Source of the DNA: Roseovarius sp. M141
GTDB taxonomy: Bacteria; Pseudomonadota; Alphaproteobacteria; Rhodobacterales; Rhodobacteraceae
Assembly (NCBI RefSeq): GCF_024355225.1
Contig: NZ_VCNH01000008.1
Coordinates: 3,162,001 to 3,226,000 of the forward strand
Direction: 5' to 3'
Length of the DNA stretch: 64,000 nt
Shown here: positions 26,637-34,960 of the stretch, one piece after another
How positions within the stretch are numbered: the stretch's first letter is position 1
Layout of the letters: each line of letters starts with the position of its first letter
Notes under the pieces: generated by a model
The model's input: the letters and a program-made list of their open reading frames with translations, nothing else
What the model was told of the DNA's origin: nothing
Databases searched by the model: none
Translations under genes and position numbers: made by a program

Positions 26637-27224
26637 ATGTGCAGGCGATGCGACTGGGCCGGGCCCGAAGAAATCTATATTGCCTATCACGACACCGAAT
26701 GGGGCGTTCCGGAATGGGACAGCCGCGCATTGTGGGAAAAGCTGGTTCTCGACGGTTTTCAGGCTGGGCTGAGCTGGATTACCATTCTGAAGAAACGGCA
26801 TAATTTTCGCACGGCGTTTGCGGATTTGGACCCTAACGTCATCGCCAACTGGGGAGAGGCCGAGGTAAACCGCCTGCTGGACGATCCCGGAATCATCCGC
26901 CATCGCGGCAAGATCGAAGCGACAATCACCAACGCCCGAGCATGGCAAAAGATTGAGGCAGAAGGCGGATTTGACACCTATCTGTGGGGATATGTCGACG
27001 GCGTCCCATTGCAAAACACCTGGACCAGCCAATCCCAGGTTCCCGCCCACACCCCGCTGTCGGCCCGGATGTCGAAGGATCTGAAGAAGCGCGGCTTCAA
27101 GTTCTGCGGTCCCACTATCGTCTATGCGTTCATGGAAGCCTGCGGGCTGGTCAATGACCATCTCACCTGTTGCCCCCGCCATGCCGACGTGGCCGCGATG
27201 GCGCAGCGGCCCCCGCCCGCATGA
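26637..27224 (+). CDS. tag: DNA-3-methyladenine glycosylase I
   Basis: This is a 195-residue Tag enzyme. MCRRCDW (Cys5), IAYHDTEWG (His18) and the C-terminal HLTCCPRH supply the zinc ligands. WGVPEWDSRALWEKLVLDGFQAGLSW matches the helix-hairpin-helix glycosylase core. It removes 3-methyladenine from alkylated DNA as the first step of base excision repair. It is divergent from the EAL gene with 89 bases between. Confidence 0.93.
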   Translation: MCRRCDWAGPEEIYIAYHDTEWGVPEWDSRALWEKLVLDGFQAGLSWITILKKRHNFRTAFADLDPNVIANWGEAEVNRLLDDPGIIRHRGKIEATITNARAWQKIEAEGGFDTYLWGYVDGVPLQNTWTSQSQVPAHTPLSARMSKDLKKRGFKFCGPTIVYAFMEACGLVNDHLTCCPRHADVAAMAQRPPPA

Positions 27225-27423
27225 ACACATTTAGTCCACATTAGCCGGTCTAGTGGGGAGCGCCATGCACCCCCCAATATATGGGATCGAGAGCACGTCA
27301 AACTAGATAAACTCTATCCAATTGAATACTTTATTCGACACTCATCATGTGATACCTTCGCCCTAACAATAAAAGTCAGTCGGAAAAATCCGGCGGCGCG
27401 AGGCAGTAAAAAAGAGTGGTTCC

Positions 27424-28944
27424 ATGACAAATCGGGACAGGCAGTCTATCCGGCTGAGTCTGTGGGTGTTCGCCACAGTTTGGATGTTCGTAATCGTCCC
27501 GCTCAGTGCGGCGGCAGCGCCATATGCGGCCTATGTCATCGATGCCAGATCAGGCAAGGTGCTTCATTCCGAGAACGCCAATGCGCGGCTGCATCCGGCC
27601 TCCCTGACCAAGATGATGACGCTATATATCGCGTTCGAAGCGATCGAGCATGGCGAGATCGGGCTTGACGACGATGTCGTCATCACCCGCCACGCCGCGA
27701 ACGAACCCCCCAGCAAGCTGGGCCTGAAACCGGGCCAGCGGATCAAGTTGCGTTACTTGATTCGCGGCGCTGCCGTAAAATCGGCGAACGACGCGGCTAC
27801 CGCAATCGGCGTGGCCATCGCAGGATCCGAAGCGGCCTTTGCCCGCCGGATGAACCGCACCGCGCAAGCGCTGGGAATGTCGCGAACCACCTTCAAGAAC
27901 GCGCATGGCCTGACCGAAGAGGGCCACCTGTCCACCGCCCGCGACATGACGGTCATGGGGCGGCATCTGTTTTACGACTATCCCGAATACTACAATCTTT
28001 TCTCGCGCATCTCCGCTGACGCGGGCGTGCGCAAGGTCTACCACACCAACCGCAAACTGCTGCGCGCCTACAGGGGTGCGGACGGAATCAAGACCGGCTA
28101 TACCCGCGCTGCCGGCTTCAACCTCGTCGCCAGCGCCGAGCGGGGCAGCGAGCGGGTCATCGCCACGGTGTTCGGCGGCCGCTCGACCGCGACTCGCAAC
28201 GCACAGGTGGCCAAACTGTTGGATCTGGGGTTCAAAAAGGCACCAACACGCGTCGCCGTGAATCGCCCGTCCAAGCCGCGCTATATGGGCTCGGGCAACA
28301 CGCAAGTGATCCGCACGGCCGGCGATAGCGAAGAACAAGGCGTCGCGGGCAAGACCATACGCCTGGCCGCCGCTGCAGCAGTCACGTCCAGCCTGCGCCC
28401 CAGATCCCGGCCTGCACCCGACGTGCCCCAAATGCCAATGCTCGTCGCCTCGCAGGACGATATCCAAAAGGCTCTGATGGCTGCACAAGCGGTCGACGTC
28501 GCCGACGTTGCACCGCTCGCCCCGCAGCCCAGCACGGTACAACCTGCGGCAGTTGAAGAAACCATCGTCCAAGTTGCAGCCGCCGCCCCTGCCGCCGCCG
28601 CTGTGATCAAACCGGTACCGCGCCCCAGCAATCTGACGCTCGCCAGCCTTCAGGTAGAAGCCGAGGATCCGGTGCAAGAGATCGTCACGCGCATATCCAC
28701 ATCGGGCGGACGGAACTGGGGCATCAACGTCGGGCGCTACTCCAGCGAGTACAAGGCGCAAAAGATCCTGGTGAAAACCGCCCTCAGCGAGATGAGCACG
28801 CTGGACGGATCGCTGCGCAAGATCGTCACCCGGTCGAATGGGTATGACGCCAATTTCATGGGACTCACCCGTGAAACCGCCGATCTGGCCTGCCGCAGGC
28901 TTCAGTCGCGCAAGGTGACCTGCTTCATGATCGAGCCGGGCTGA
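27424..28944 (+). CDS. D-alanyl-D-alanine carboxypeptidase with C-terminal SPOR domain
   Basis: This is a 506-residue penicillin-binding protein of the PBP5/DacA class. A signal peptide ends near residue 32. The active site is complete: S60-L-T-K63, S120-A-N122 and K223-T-G225. After the catalytic domain (to about 285) comes a long Ala/Pro/Val-rich linker and then, in the last 75 residues (NWGINVGRYSSEYKAQKI...), a SPOR-like domain that binds denuded glycan at division sites. It should trim the fifth D-Ala from peptidoglycan stems, targeted to the septum. It is a single gene ending at a strong terminator. Confidence 0.9.
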   Translation: MTNRDRQSIRLSLWVFATVWMFVIVPLSAAAAPYAAYVIDARSGKVLHSENANARLHPASLTKMMTLYIAFEAIEHGEIGLDDDVVITRHAANEPPSKLGLKPGQRIKLRYLIRGAAVKSANDAATAIGVAIAGSEAAFARRMNRTAQALGMSRTTFKNAHGLTEEGHLSTARDMTVMGRHLFYDYPEYYNLFSRISADAGVRKVYHTNRKLLRAYRGADGIKTGYTRAAGFNLVASAERGSERVIATVFGGRSTATRNAQVAKLLDLGFKKAPTRVAVNRPSKPRYMGSGNTQVIRTAGDSEEQGVAGKTIRLAAAAAVTSSLRPRSRPAPDVPQMPMLVASQDDIQKALMAAQAVDVADVAPLAPQPSTVQPAAVEETIVQVAAAAPAAAAVIKPVPRPSNLTLASLQVEAEDPVQEIVTRISTSGGRNWGINVGRYSSEYKAQKILVKTALSEMSTLDGSLRKIVTRSNGYDANFMGLTRETADLACRRLQSRKVTCFMIEPG

Positions 28945-28972
28945 AACACGGCACTGCTCACACTTGACAGGC

Positions 28973-29010
28973 ACGGGCGCGAGGGACACCTCGCGCCCGT
29001 TTCGCATTTT
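28973..29010 (+). terminator. Strong terminator after the carboxypeptidase gene
   Basis: This is a perfect 12-base-pair stem (ACGGGCGCGAGG with CCTCGCGCCCGT) with a GACA loop, followed by TTCGCATTTT. It lies 28 bases after the stop. Confidence 0.85.
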
Positions 29011-29140
29011 GGCTGATTGCACAGAAATTTTTGCGCGACTCCCATGGCGCATCTGCCCCATAGTGCTTCGTTTCATTCCCGAGAATGGAACACACCATCA
29101 ATCCCAGGGGCAACCAGCTAACAGGTGCCCCCGATCCGCC

Positions 29141-29299
29141 TCATGGCTTGGGATGGTCGTCCCATTCGTCCGACAGGATACGGCGGCTGTCGCCCTCGGG
29201 ATCGTCATACTGATTGCTGCGCAGGGTATAGACGAACGCAACCAGCCCCGCACCGCCCAGCAGCAGCGAGATGGGGATGAGATAGACCAGAACGTTCAT
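29141..29299 (-). CDS. ccoS: cbb3 oxidase maturation protein CcoS
   Basis: This is a 52-residue protein with a single N-terminal membrane helix (LVYLIPISLLLGGAGLVAF) followed by TLRSNQYDDPEGDSRRIL, the conserved CcoS region. It is needed for cofactor insertion into the cbb3 oxidase. Its ATG overlaps the ccoI stop by four bases. It is the last gene of ccoGHIS. Confidence 0.92.
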   Translation of the reverse strand: MNVLVYLIPISLLLGGAGLVAFVYTLRSNQYDDPEGDSRRILSDEWDDHPKP

Positions 29300-31503
29300 G
29301 CCCGCCCCTTCAGCCGCAGCGCATTCAGCGATACGGTGATCGAGCTGGTGGACATCGCCAGCGCCGCAATCAGTGGCGTGGCCAGCCCTGCGACCGCCAG
29401 CGGTACGGCGACGACGTTGTACACAGTTGCAATCTGAAAGTTCTCGCGGATGCGGCGTGTCGCGCTGTGCGCGATGGCGCAAGCGTCCGCGATGGGCGAC
29501 AGATCCGCGCCCAGCAGCACGATGTCCGAGGCCGCGCGCGCCGCGTCCAGCGCACTGGCGGGCGAGATTGACACATGCGCGGCGCTCAGCGCGGCGGTAT
29601 CGTTCAGCCCGTCGCCCACCATCAACACCTTGCGGCCCTCGCCGGACATGGCGGCTATCCGGCTGGCCTTGTCCTCGGGCAGCGCCTCGGCCTGCCATTC
29701 GGGTATGCCCAGCCGCTCGGCCATGGCCTGCACCGCAGGCGCGCTGTCGCCCGATATCAGCACCACCTGTTTGCCCGCGTCCTTCAGCGCCTCGACCGCC
29801 TCGGCAGCGCCGGTGCGCAGCGTGTCGGCAAAGGTCAGCGCCAGCGGCGCGCCGTCGCCGATCTGCAAATACGCGGCTGTCTGCGCCAGCGGCGCGGCGC
29901 CGGTCCAGCTGGCCCGGCCCAGACGCACGCAGCGGCCCTGCCACAGCCCTTCGGTGCCGTATCCGGGCACTTCGCGGATCCCTGTGACATCGGACGCAGT
30001 GAGGCCCAGACCTTGCCCGGCTGTGAGAACTGCCCGGCTCAGCGGATGGGACGAGCCTGCCGCCAGCGCCATCGCAACGGCCAGCGCGCCCGGCTCCAGC
30101 ATGTCCGGCGCCTCCAGCGTGGGGGTGCCGGTGGTCAGCGTGCCGGTCTTGTCAAAGACGACCGTGTCCACCTCGGCCAGACGCTCCAGCGCGGTGGCGT
30201 TTTTGATCAGCATGCCGCGTTTGAACAGACGCCCGCTGGCCGCCGTCGTGACCGCAGGCACGGCCAGACCCAGCGCGCAGGGACAGGTGATGATCAGCAC
30301 GGCAGCGGCGATATTCAGCGCCGTGCGCATGTCGCCGGTGCCGATCAGCCAGCCCAGAAAGGCTAGCGCCGACAGGATGTGAACGCCGGGCGCGTATAGC
30401 TTGGCCGCCCGGTCCGCCAACGAGGTGTAGTTGGCGCGCCCCGCCTCGGCCATCGCCACCAGATCGGCCATGCGGTGCAGCGATGTATCGGCGCCGACGG
30501 CGGTTGCGCGCAAGGTCAGTGGGCCGGTCAGGTTCATCTCGCCCGCCGAGACCTGCTGTCCCTCGCCCGCAAAAACCGGCGTCGTCTCGCCTGTCAGAAG
30601 GGAGCGGTCCAGCTCGGACGTACCCTCCTCGATCACGCCGTCGACGGGCATCCGCCCGCCGGGGCGCACGCGGATCAGGTCACCCAACTTCAACAGCGAC
30701 ACGGCAACTTGCGTTTCGGTATCGCCGTCCAGCCGCCACGCCCGCGGCACTTCGAGCGCCGTCAGCTCCTCGGCGGCAGAGCGGGCAATCGCGCGCGTGC
30801 GGTGGTCCAGATAGCGGCCCGCCAGCAGGAAAAACACCAGCGTCAGCGCGGCGTCAAAATAGGCGTGATGCCCGCTCAGCGCCGTTTCCCACAGTGATGT
30901 GCCAATCGCCAGCAAAATGGCCAGCGTGATCGGCACGTCCATATTCAGGCGCCCACCCCGCAGCGCATGATACGCGTTGCGGAAAAATGGCTGACCGGAA
31001 AACGCAATGGTCGGCAGCGCGATCGCGGCGGAGATCCAGTGGAACATGTCACGCGTCGCATCTGCCGCGCCCGACCAGACGGCGACGGACAAGAGCATGA
31101 CGTTCATGCTGGCAAACCCGGCAACGGCAAGCCGCATCAGCAGGTCGCGCCCGGCCTTGTCGGTGGCGGTGGCACGCAGGGCGGCGGCGTCCAGCTCGTG
31201 CGCCTCGTATCCCAGCCCCTCGACCAGCCCGATCATCTCGGCCACGTCCGTGTCCGGCGCCGCCGTGATGCTGGCGCGTTTCAGCGTCAGGTTGACGCGC
31301 GCGGCGCGGACGCCGGGATGGGTCATCAACCCGCGCTCGATCTTTGTGATGCAGGCGGCGCAATGCACGCCGGGCACCGACAGCATCAGGCGCGCGTCGC
31401 CAGACTCGCCTGCATCGTCCTCAGTTCCGGCCAACGCCGACGCGGCAGGCGCGGCTGCACAGGCCGGGCAGGCAGAAAACGAGGGGCGCAGGGCGGCAGT
31501 CAT
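29296..31503 (-). CDS. ccoI: Copper-translocating P-type ATPase CcoI (FixI)
   Basis: This is a 735-residue P1B-type ATPase. The N-terminal heavy-metal domain has VHCAACITKIERG (Cys48, Cys51), with an extra CPAC at residues 12-15. The membrane metal site is CPC (TCPCALGLAVP), the phosphorylated Asp is in DKTGTLTTG, and the hinge is GDGLNDTAAL. It exports copper to the periplasm, where it is used to build the CuB centre of the cbb3 oxidase. It overlaps ccoH and ccoS by four bases at either end. Confidence 0.94.
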   Translation of the reverse strand: MTAALRPSFSACPACAAAPAASALAGTEDDAGESGDARLMLSVPGVHCAACITKIERGLMTHPGVRAARVNLTLKRASITAAPDTDVAEMIGLVEGLGYEAHELDAAALRATATDKAGRDLLMRLAVAGFASMNVMLLSVAVWSGAADATRDMFHWISAAIALPTIAFSGQPFFRNAYHALRGGRLNMDVPITLAILLAIGTSLWETALSGHHAYFDAALTLVFFLLAGRYLDHRTRAIARSAAEELTALEVPRAWRLDGDTETQVAVSLLKLGDLIRVRPGGRMPVDGVIEEGTSELDRSLLTGETTPVFAGEGQQVSAGEMNLTGPLTLRATAVGADTSLHRMADLVAMAEAGRANYTSLADRAAKLYAPGVHILSALAFLGWLIGTGDMRTALNIAAAVLIITCPCALGLAVPAVTTAASGRLFKRGMLIKNATALERLAEVDTVVFDKTGTLTTGTPTLEAPDMLEPGALAVAMALAAGSSHPLSRAVLTAGQGLGLTASDVTGIREVPGYGTEGLWQGRCVRLGRASWTGAAPLAQTAAYLQIGDGAPLALTFADTLRTGAAEAVEALKDAGKQVVLISGDSAPAVQAMAERLGIPEWQAEALPEDKASRIAAMSGEGRKVLMVGDGLNDTAALSAAHVSISPASALDAARAASDIVLLGADLSPIADACAIAHSATRRIRENFQIATVYNVVAVPLAVAGLATPLIAALAMSTSSITVSLNALRLKGRA

Positions 31504-31958
31504 TTCTTCTGCAACACGACGCGCTGCTGGAACCGGGTTCCGCTAGGCGCGACGGCCTCCATCCGGATATTCCAGTTGCCCGGTGCCAGATCGACGGGCG
31601 CGACATAGGCGGTGCCGTTGAAGGTGAAATCGGGCGTCATGTCGTCGCGCACATGCGTCGCGCGGCCCAAAACCGCGTCCAGCTGCGCCACCTCGACGGG
31701 TGCGCCCGCCGCGCCGGTTATCGCCAACGTCAGCACGCCGTCATGGTGGCTGGCATCCACCACCCACCCCAGCGCCTCCTGCGCATCGCGGCGGGTGTCG
31801 AACTCCTGACTGGCAACGTAGGAGTTGGAGACTTCCAGCCCCGGGAAGGTACTGACCGCGCTATAGGCCAGGAACAGATTGACGCCGATGATAACGCCAA
31901 AGGCGGCAACAAATCCGATCAGCACATGGCGTCCGGTGATTTCACGCTGCGCCATCAT
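31500..31958 (-). CDS. ccoH: cbb3 oxidase assembly protein CcoH (FixH)
   Basis: This is a 152-residue protein with one N-terminal membrane helix (HVLIGFVAAFGVIIGVNLFL) and a periplasmic domain of about 115 residues, with VSNSYVASQEFD as in the FixH family. It is a membrane factor for assembly of the cbb3 oxidase. It sits between ccoG and ccoI with four-base overlaps on both sides. Confidence 0.92.
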   Translation of the reverse strand: MMAQREITGRHVLIGFVAAFGVIIGVNLFLAYSAVSTFPGLEVSNSYVASQEFDTRRDAQEALGWVVDASHHDGVLTLAITGAAGAPVEVAQLDAVLGRATHVRDDMTPDFTFNGTAYVAPVDLAPGNWNIRMEAVAPSGTRFQQRVVLQKK

Positions 31959-33505
31959 TGCCCCCTCCCGTTAAAGATCGTGTCCTTGGAGGCACGCTCG
32001 CCGCTGACCGTATCCTCGACCCAGATTCGCACGTCGCTGCGCTCGGATGTGGCCGGGGCACTGCCTGCGGGGGCCTGCAGATAGACACGCTGATTCAGCG
32101 TGCTGTCGGCGGGCACGATCACGTCAGCGCCCTGACTCCCCTCGACGATCAGTTGCACATCGGGCGCGCCAGTCACGGTCAGGGCAAAATTGCGCTCTTC
32201 GCCGTGTTTATTCAGCAATCGCACCTCATAGGTGTTGCGGATTGTGCCATCGGACATGGTCACGAAGGTGGGGTTGCGCACGGGCGCGACCGTCATGTCG
32301 ATGTCCTGCCGGATGAACAGCGCAAAGACCAGCCCAAAGCCGACGGCCAGCCACAGCACGGTGTAAAGGATCGTGCGCGGGCGCAGGATATGCTTGAGGA
32401 TCGGCTTGGGCGGGTTGCCCTCGCGCTCGCTCTGTTCGTCGGTCAGGGCCATGTAGTCGATCAGGCCGCGCGGCTTGCCGATCTTGTCCATGATTTCATC
32501 ACAAGCGTCGATGCACAGCGCGCAGGTGATGCATTCCATCTGCTGACCATCGCGGATGTCGATACCCATCGGGCAGACGTTGACGCACGCCATGCAATCG
32601 ATGCAATCGCCGGGGCCTTCGGTGATGCCCTGAACGCCCAGCGGCTTGCCCGGATAGGGTGTCGGCGGATAAACGGCCTTGCCCGGCCCGGCGGCCCTGC
32701 TCATCTGCTCGGCTTCGACAGCCTGTTCGGCGCTCCTGCGGCGCACGTTGCCCTTGCCGCGCGGCTCACCGCGCCATTCGCGATAGCCGACCGTCAATGT
32801 ATCCTCGTCCAGCATCGCTGCTTGGATACGCGGCCATGGGCAGGCATAAATACAGATCTGCTCGCGCGCGAACCCACCAAAGAAGAACGTGGTCGCCGTC
32901 AGGATCGCGATGGTCGTGTAAGCGGCGGGATGCGCGTTCAGCGTGAACAGATCGACCAGCAATGTCGGTGCATCGGTAAAATAAAATACCCACGCACCGC
33001 CCGTCGCGACGGCGATCGCCAGCCAGACCAGCCATTTGGTCAGACGCAGGCGCAGCTTGCGCGCGTCCATCTTGTCCTGCCGGTGCAGACGCAAGCGCGC
33101 ATTGCGGTCGCCTTCGATCCAGCGCTCGACCAGGATGAAAAGGTCGGTCCATACCGTCTGTGGGCAGGCATAGCCGCACCAGACTCGGCCAAGGGCCGAG
33201 GTGAACAGGAACAGACCCAGCCCCGCCATCACCAGAAGACCGGCGACAAAGTAGAATTCATGCGGCCAGATTTCGATCCAGAAGAAATAAAACCTCCGGT
33301 TCGCCAGATCCACCAGCACCGCCTGATCGGGCAGGTTCAGGCCACGATCCCATCGGACCCACGGGAACAGATAGTAGATGCCCAGCGTGACGGCCAGAAT
33401 GATCCATTTCAGATTGCGGAACTTGCCGTAGACCTTCTTGGGAAATATCGGCTCGCGCGCGGCATAAAGGCTGGGGGGCGGGGTATCTGGCTGGGTGTCT
33501 GCCAC
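31955..33505 (-). CDS. ccoG: cbb3 oxidase accessory iron-sulfur protein CcoG (FixG/RdxB)
   Basis: This is a 516-residue membrane protein with about five helices in the first half and two 4Fe-4S binding motifs: CIDCMACVNVCPMG and CITCALCIDACDE. A C-terminal immunoglobulin-like domain (about residues 390-516) follows. It acts in copper handling for cbb3 assembly. The start is a GTG at 33505 with GGAG nine bases upstream. A near-consensus FNR box lies 61-74 bases before the start, so the ccoGHIS operon should be induced at low oxygen by FnrL. Confidence 0.94.
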   Translation of the reverse strand: MADTQPDTPPPSLYAAREPIFPKKVYGKFRNLKWIILAVTLGIYYLFPWVRWDRGLNLPDQAVLVDLANRRFYFFWIEIWPHEFYFVAGLLVMAGLGLFLFTSALGRVWCGYACPQTVWTDLFILVERWIEGDRNARLRLHRQDKMDARKLRLRLTKWLVWLAIAVATGGAWVFYFTDAPTLLVDLFTLNAHPAAYTTIAILTATTFFFGGFAREQICIYACPWPRIQAAMLDEDTLTVGYREWRGEPRGKGNVRRRSAEQAVEAEQMSRAAGPGKAVYPPTPYPGKPLGVQGITEGPGDCIDCMACVNVCPMGIDIRDGQQMECITCALCIDACDEIMDKIGKPRGLIDYMALTDEQSEREGNPPKPILKHILRPRTILYTVLWLAVGFGLVFALFIRQDIDMTVAPVRNPTFVTMSDGTIRNTYEVRLLNKHGEERNFALTVTGAPDVQLIVEGSQGADVIVPADSTLNQRVYLQAPAGSAPATSERSDVRIWVEDTVSGERASKDTIFNGRGQ

Positions 33506-33565
33506 GTGACTGATCTCCGGGAGTCTTTGATCCGCGCGTTGTGCGCGGCTTAGGTATGTACTGCC

Positions 33566-33579
33566 TTGACTTGCATCAA
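33566..33579. promoter_or_regulatory. FNR box before ccoG
   Basis: TTGAC-TTGC-ATCAA matches the FNR/FnrL consensus TTGAT-N4-ATCAA with one mismatch. The centre is 67 bases before the ccoG GTG, so a class II promoter would give a leader of about 25 bases. It also lies just past the 3' end of the lysR gene. Confidence 0.75.
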
Positions 33580-33598
33580 CTGCACTTGCACGCCACGG

Positions 33599-34495
33599 TC
33601 ATATCTGGGCCGTGGTTGATGCGCCATGCGGCCTTTGGGCGCGCAGCCAGCGCAAAAATGCCTTGGCTTGCGGGCGCATGACACCCTCGCGGGTGACGAT
33701 AAAGTACCCGGTTTCGCCCGCATCGCAAAACAGAACACGCAGGCGGCCCGCCGCGACGTCATCCTCGACCGATGATGATGTCAGCACCGCTATGCCATGC
33801 CCGGCGCGCGCACCGTCCAGCATCAGGTTGCCGGGCACCTGCGTGACGGACGTGCCGCGCAGCTCGTTCAGGCCGGCGCGAAACATCCAGTCGGAGGCAG
33901 GGCTTGTATCCAGTTCGGAGAGCCACGGATACTCCAACAGCTCTTCGCGGTCGATAAACTGACGTTCGCCCACCAGCGACGGCGCAGCGACCACGACGAT
34001 ATCGGTCGGGATCAACAGTTCGGCCTCAAGGCCGGGCCAGTGGCCCAGACCAAAGCGGATGGCGATATCAACGCCCCCCGGCGTCGGATCGGCCCGTTGC
34101 GGCGAGGGATGCACCATCAGATCGACGCCGGGATGACTCGCCTGAAAGCTCCTCAGACGGGGCATCAGCCAGCTGGCGGCGAATTGCGGCGTCACGGAAA
34201 TCTGCAGGGGGCGCTGTGCGTCCGCGCCCGTCAGGGCCGCGACGCGCTGCCCAATCGCGCCAAAACCTTCGGTCAGCGCCTCGGCCAGTTGCACCCCCTC
34301 AGCGGTCAGGCTCAGGCCGCGCCCGTCGCGGCGTGTCAGGGCAAGGCCCATATGCGCCTCAAGCTGCCTGACCTGCTGGCTGACCGCAGCATGACTAACA
34401 TTTAACTGCGCCCCGGCCCCGCTGACAGACCCGGCCTGCGCCAGTGCAGCGAAGGCACGCAACGCGGTTAACGGAGGAAGTGCGAGCCAGTCCAT
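33599..34495 (-). CDS. LysR-family transcriptional regulator (GcvA-like)
   Basis: This is a 298-residue LysR protein. It has an N-terminal winged helix-turn-helix (about residues 5-65: LRAFAALAQAGSVSGAGAQL and HAAVSQQVRQLE) and a substrate-binding domain (about 90-295). The layout resembles GcvA-type regulators. It sits between the two cco operons and is divergent from a 51-residue ORF. The ATG at 34495 is chosen by alignment with the normal LysR start. A dyad TGTAAG-N5-CTTACA starts two bases upstream of the start codon and covers its ribosome site, which suggests autorepression. Confidence 0.9.
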   Translation of the reverse strand: MDWLALPPLTALRAFAALAQAGSVSGAGAQLNVSHAAVSQQVRQLEAHMGLALTRRDGRGLSLTAEGVQLAEALTEGFGAIGQRVAALTGADAQRPLQISVTPQFAASWLMPRLRSFQASHPGVDLMVHPSPQRADPTPGGVDIAIRFGLGHWPGLEAELLIPTDIVVVAAPSLVGERQFIDREELLEYPWLSELDTSPASDWMFRAGLNELRGTSVTQVPGNLMLDGARAGHGIAVLTSSSVEDDVAAGRLRVLFCDAGETGYFIVTREGVMRPQAKAFLRWLRAQRPHGASTTAQI

Positions 34496-34496
34496 G

Positions 34497-34513
34497 TGTA
34501 AGTGTACCTTACA
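34497..34513. promoter_or_regulatory. LysR-type operator overlapping the lysR start
   Basis: This is a perfect six-base dyad TGTAAG-TGTAC-CTTACA. The inner part fits the T-N11-A core of LysR boxes. It lies against the lysR initiation codon and 84 bases from the start of the divergent small ORF, as expected for a regulator that binds its own control region. Confidence 0.65.
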
Positions 34514-34596
34514 TAACGGAATTCTTTCAGACTCGCAATATAGCCGCCAAAGGGGCAATTGTATAGAACATCACAAACACGCGGAAGGAACGCACC

Positions 34597-34752
34597 ATGC
34601 TGAATATCTTTGCGAAATCTATCATGACTGCCACCCGCAACGACGATCCCGCCCCCCGCTGCAACAGGGGCCATCAGGGCAAACGGAACCGGTTCGACAC
34701 CCGCCGTGATGCCGAGATCGAGGCGCACCGCATCGCGCGCCGCCGTGACTGA
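34597..34752 (+). CDS. Small arginine-rich protein of unknown function
   Basis: This is a 51-residue protein beginning MLNIFAKSIMTATRND, with a strongly basic second half (RCNRGHQGKRNRFDTRR and HRIARRRD). It has one cysteine and no membrane segment. GGAAGGA lies before the ATG, and a terminator-like hairpin follows at 34829-34849. It is transcribed away from the LysR gene and may be its target. I recognise no family; the arginine-rich composition suggests RNA, DNA or membrane contact. Confidence 0.6.
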   Translation: MLNIFAKSIMTATRNDDPAPRCNRGHQGKRNRFDTRRDAEIEAHRIARRRD

Positions 34753-34828
34753 ACCCTATCGACGCACCCCGCCGCGCTGGCCGTGGCGGGGCCGCCGCTG
34801 GCAACACCCACCGGTGGGAAGACGGCCA

Positions 34829-34849
34829 AAAGGGGCCAAGAGCCCCTTT
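34829..34849 (+). terminator. Terminator-like hairpin after the small ORF
   Basis: AAAGGGGC pairs perfectly with GCCCCTTT across a five-base loop, but the T run after it is only the three T in the stem. It lies 76 bases after the stop at 34752. Confidence 0.5.
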
Positions 34850-34960
34850 CATGTATGCTGAAATCATATCTGGTGAGATTAGCGCCGATCCAGTCCGAGA
34901 CGCGCGAACAAAGCGGCCCGGATCGGCGCCCACCTGCGCACCCGAAGGCACGCGGGTGTT

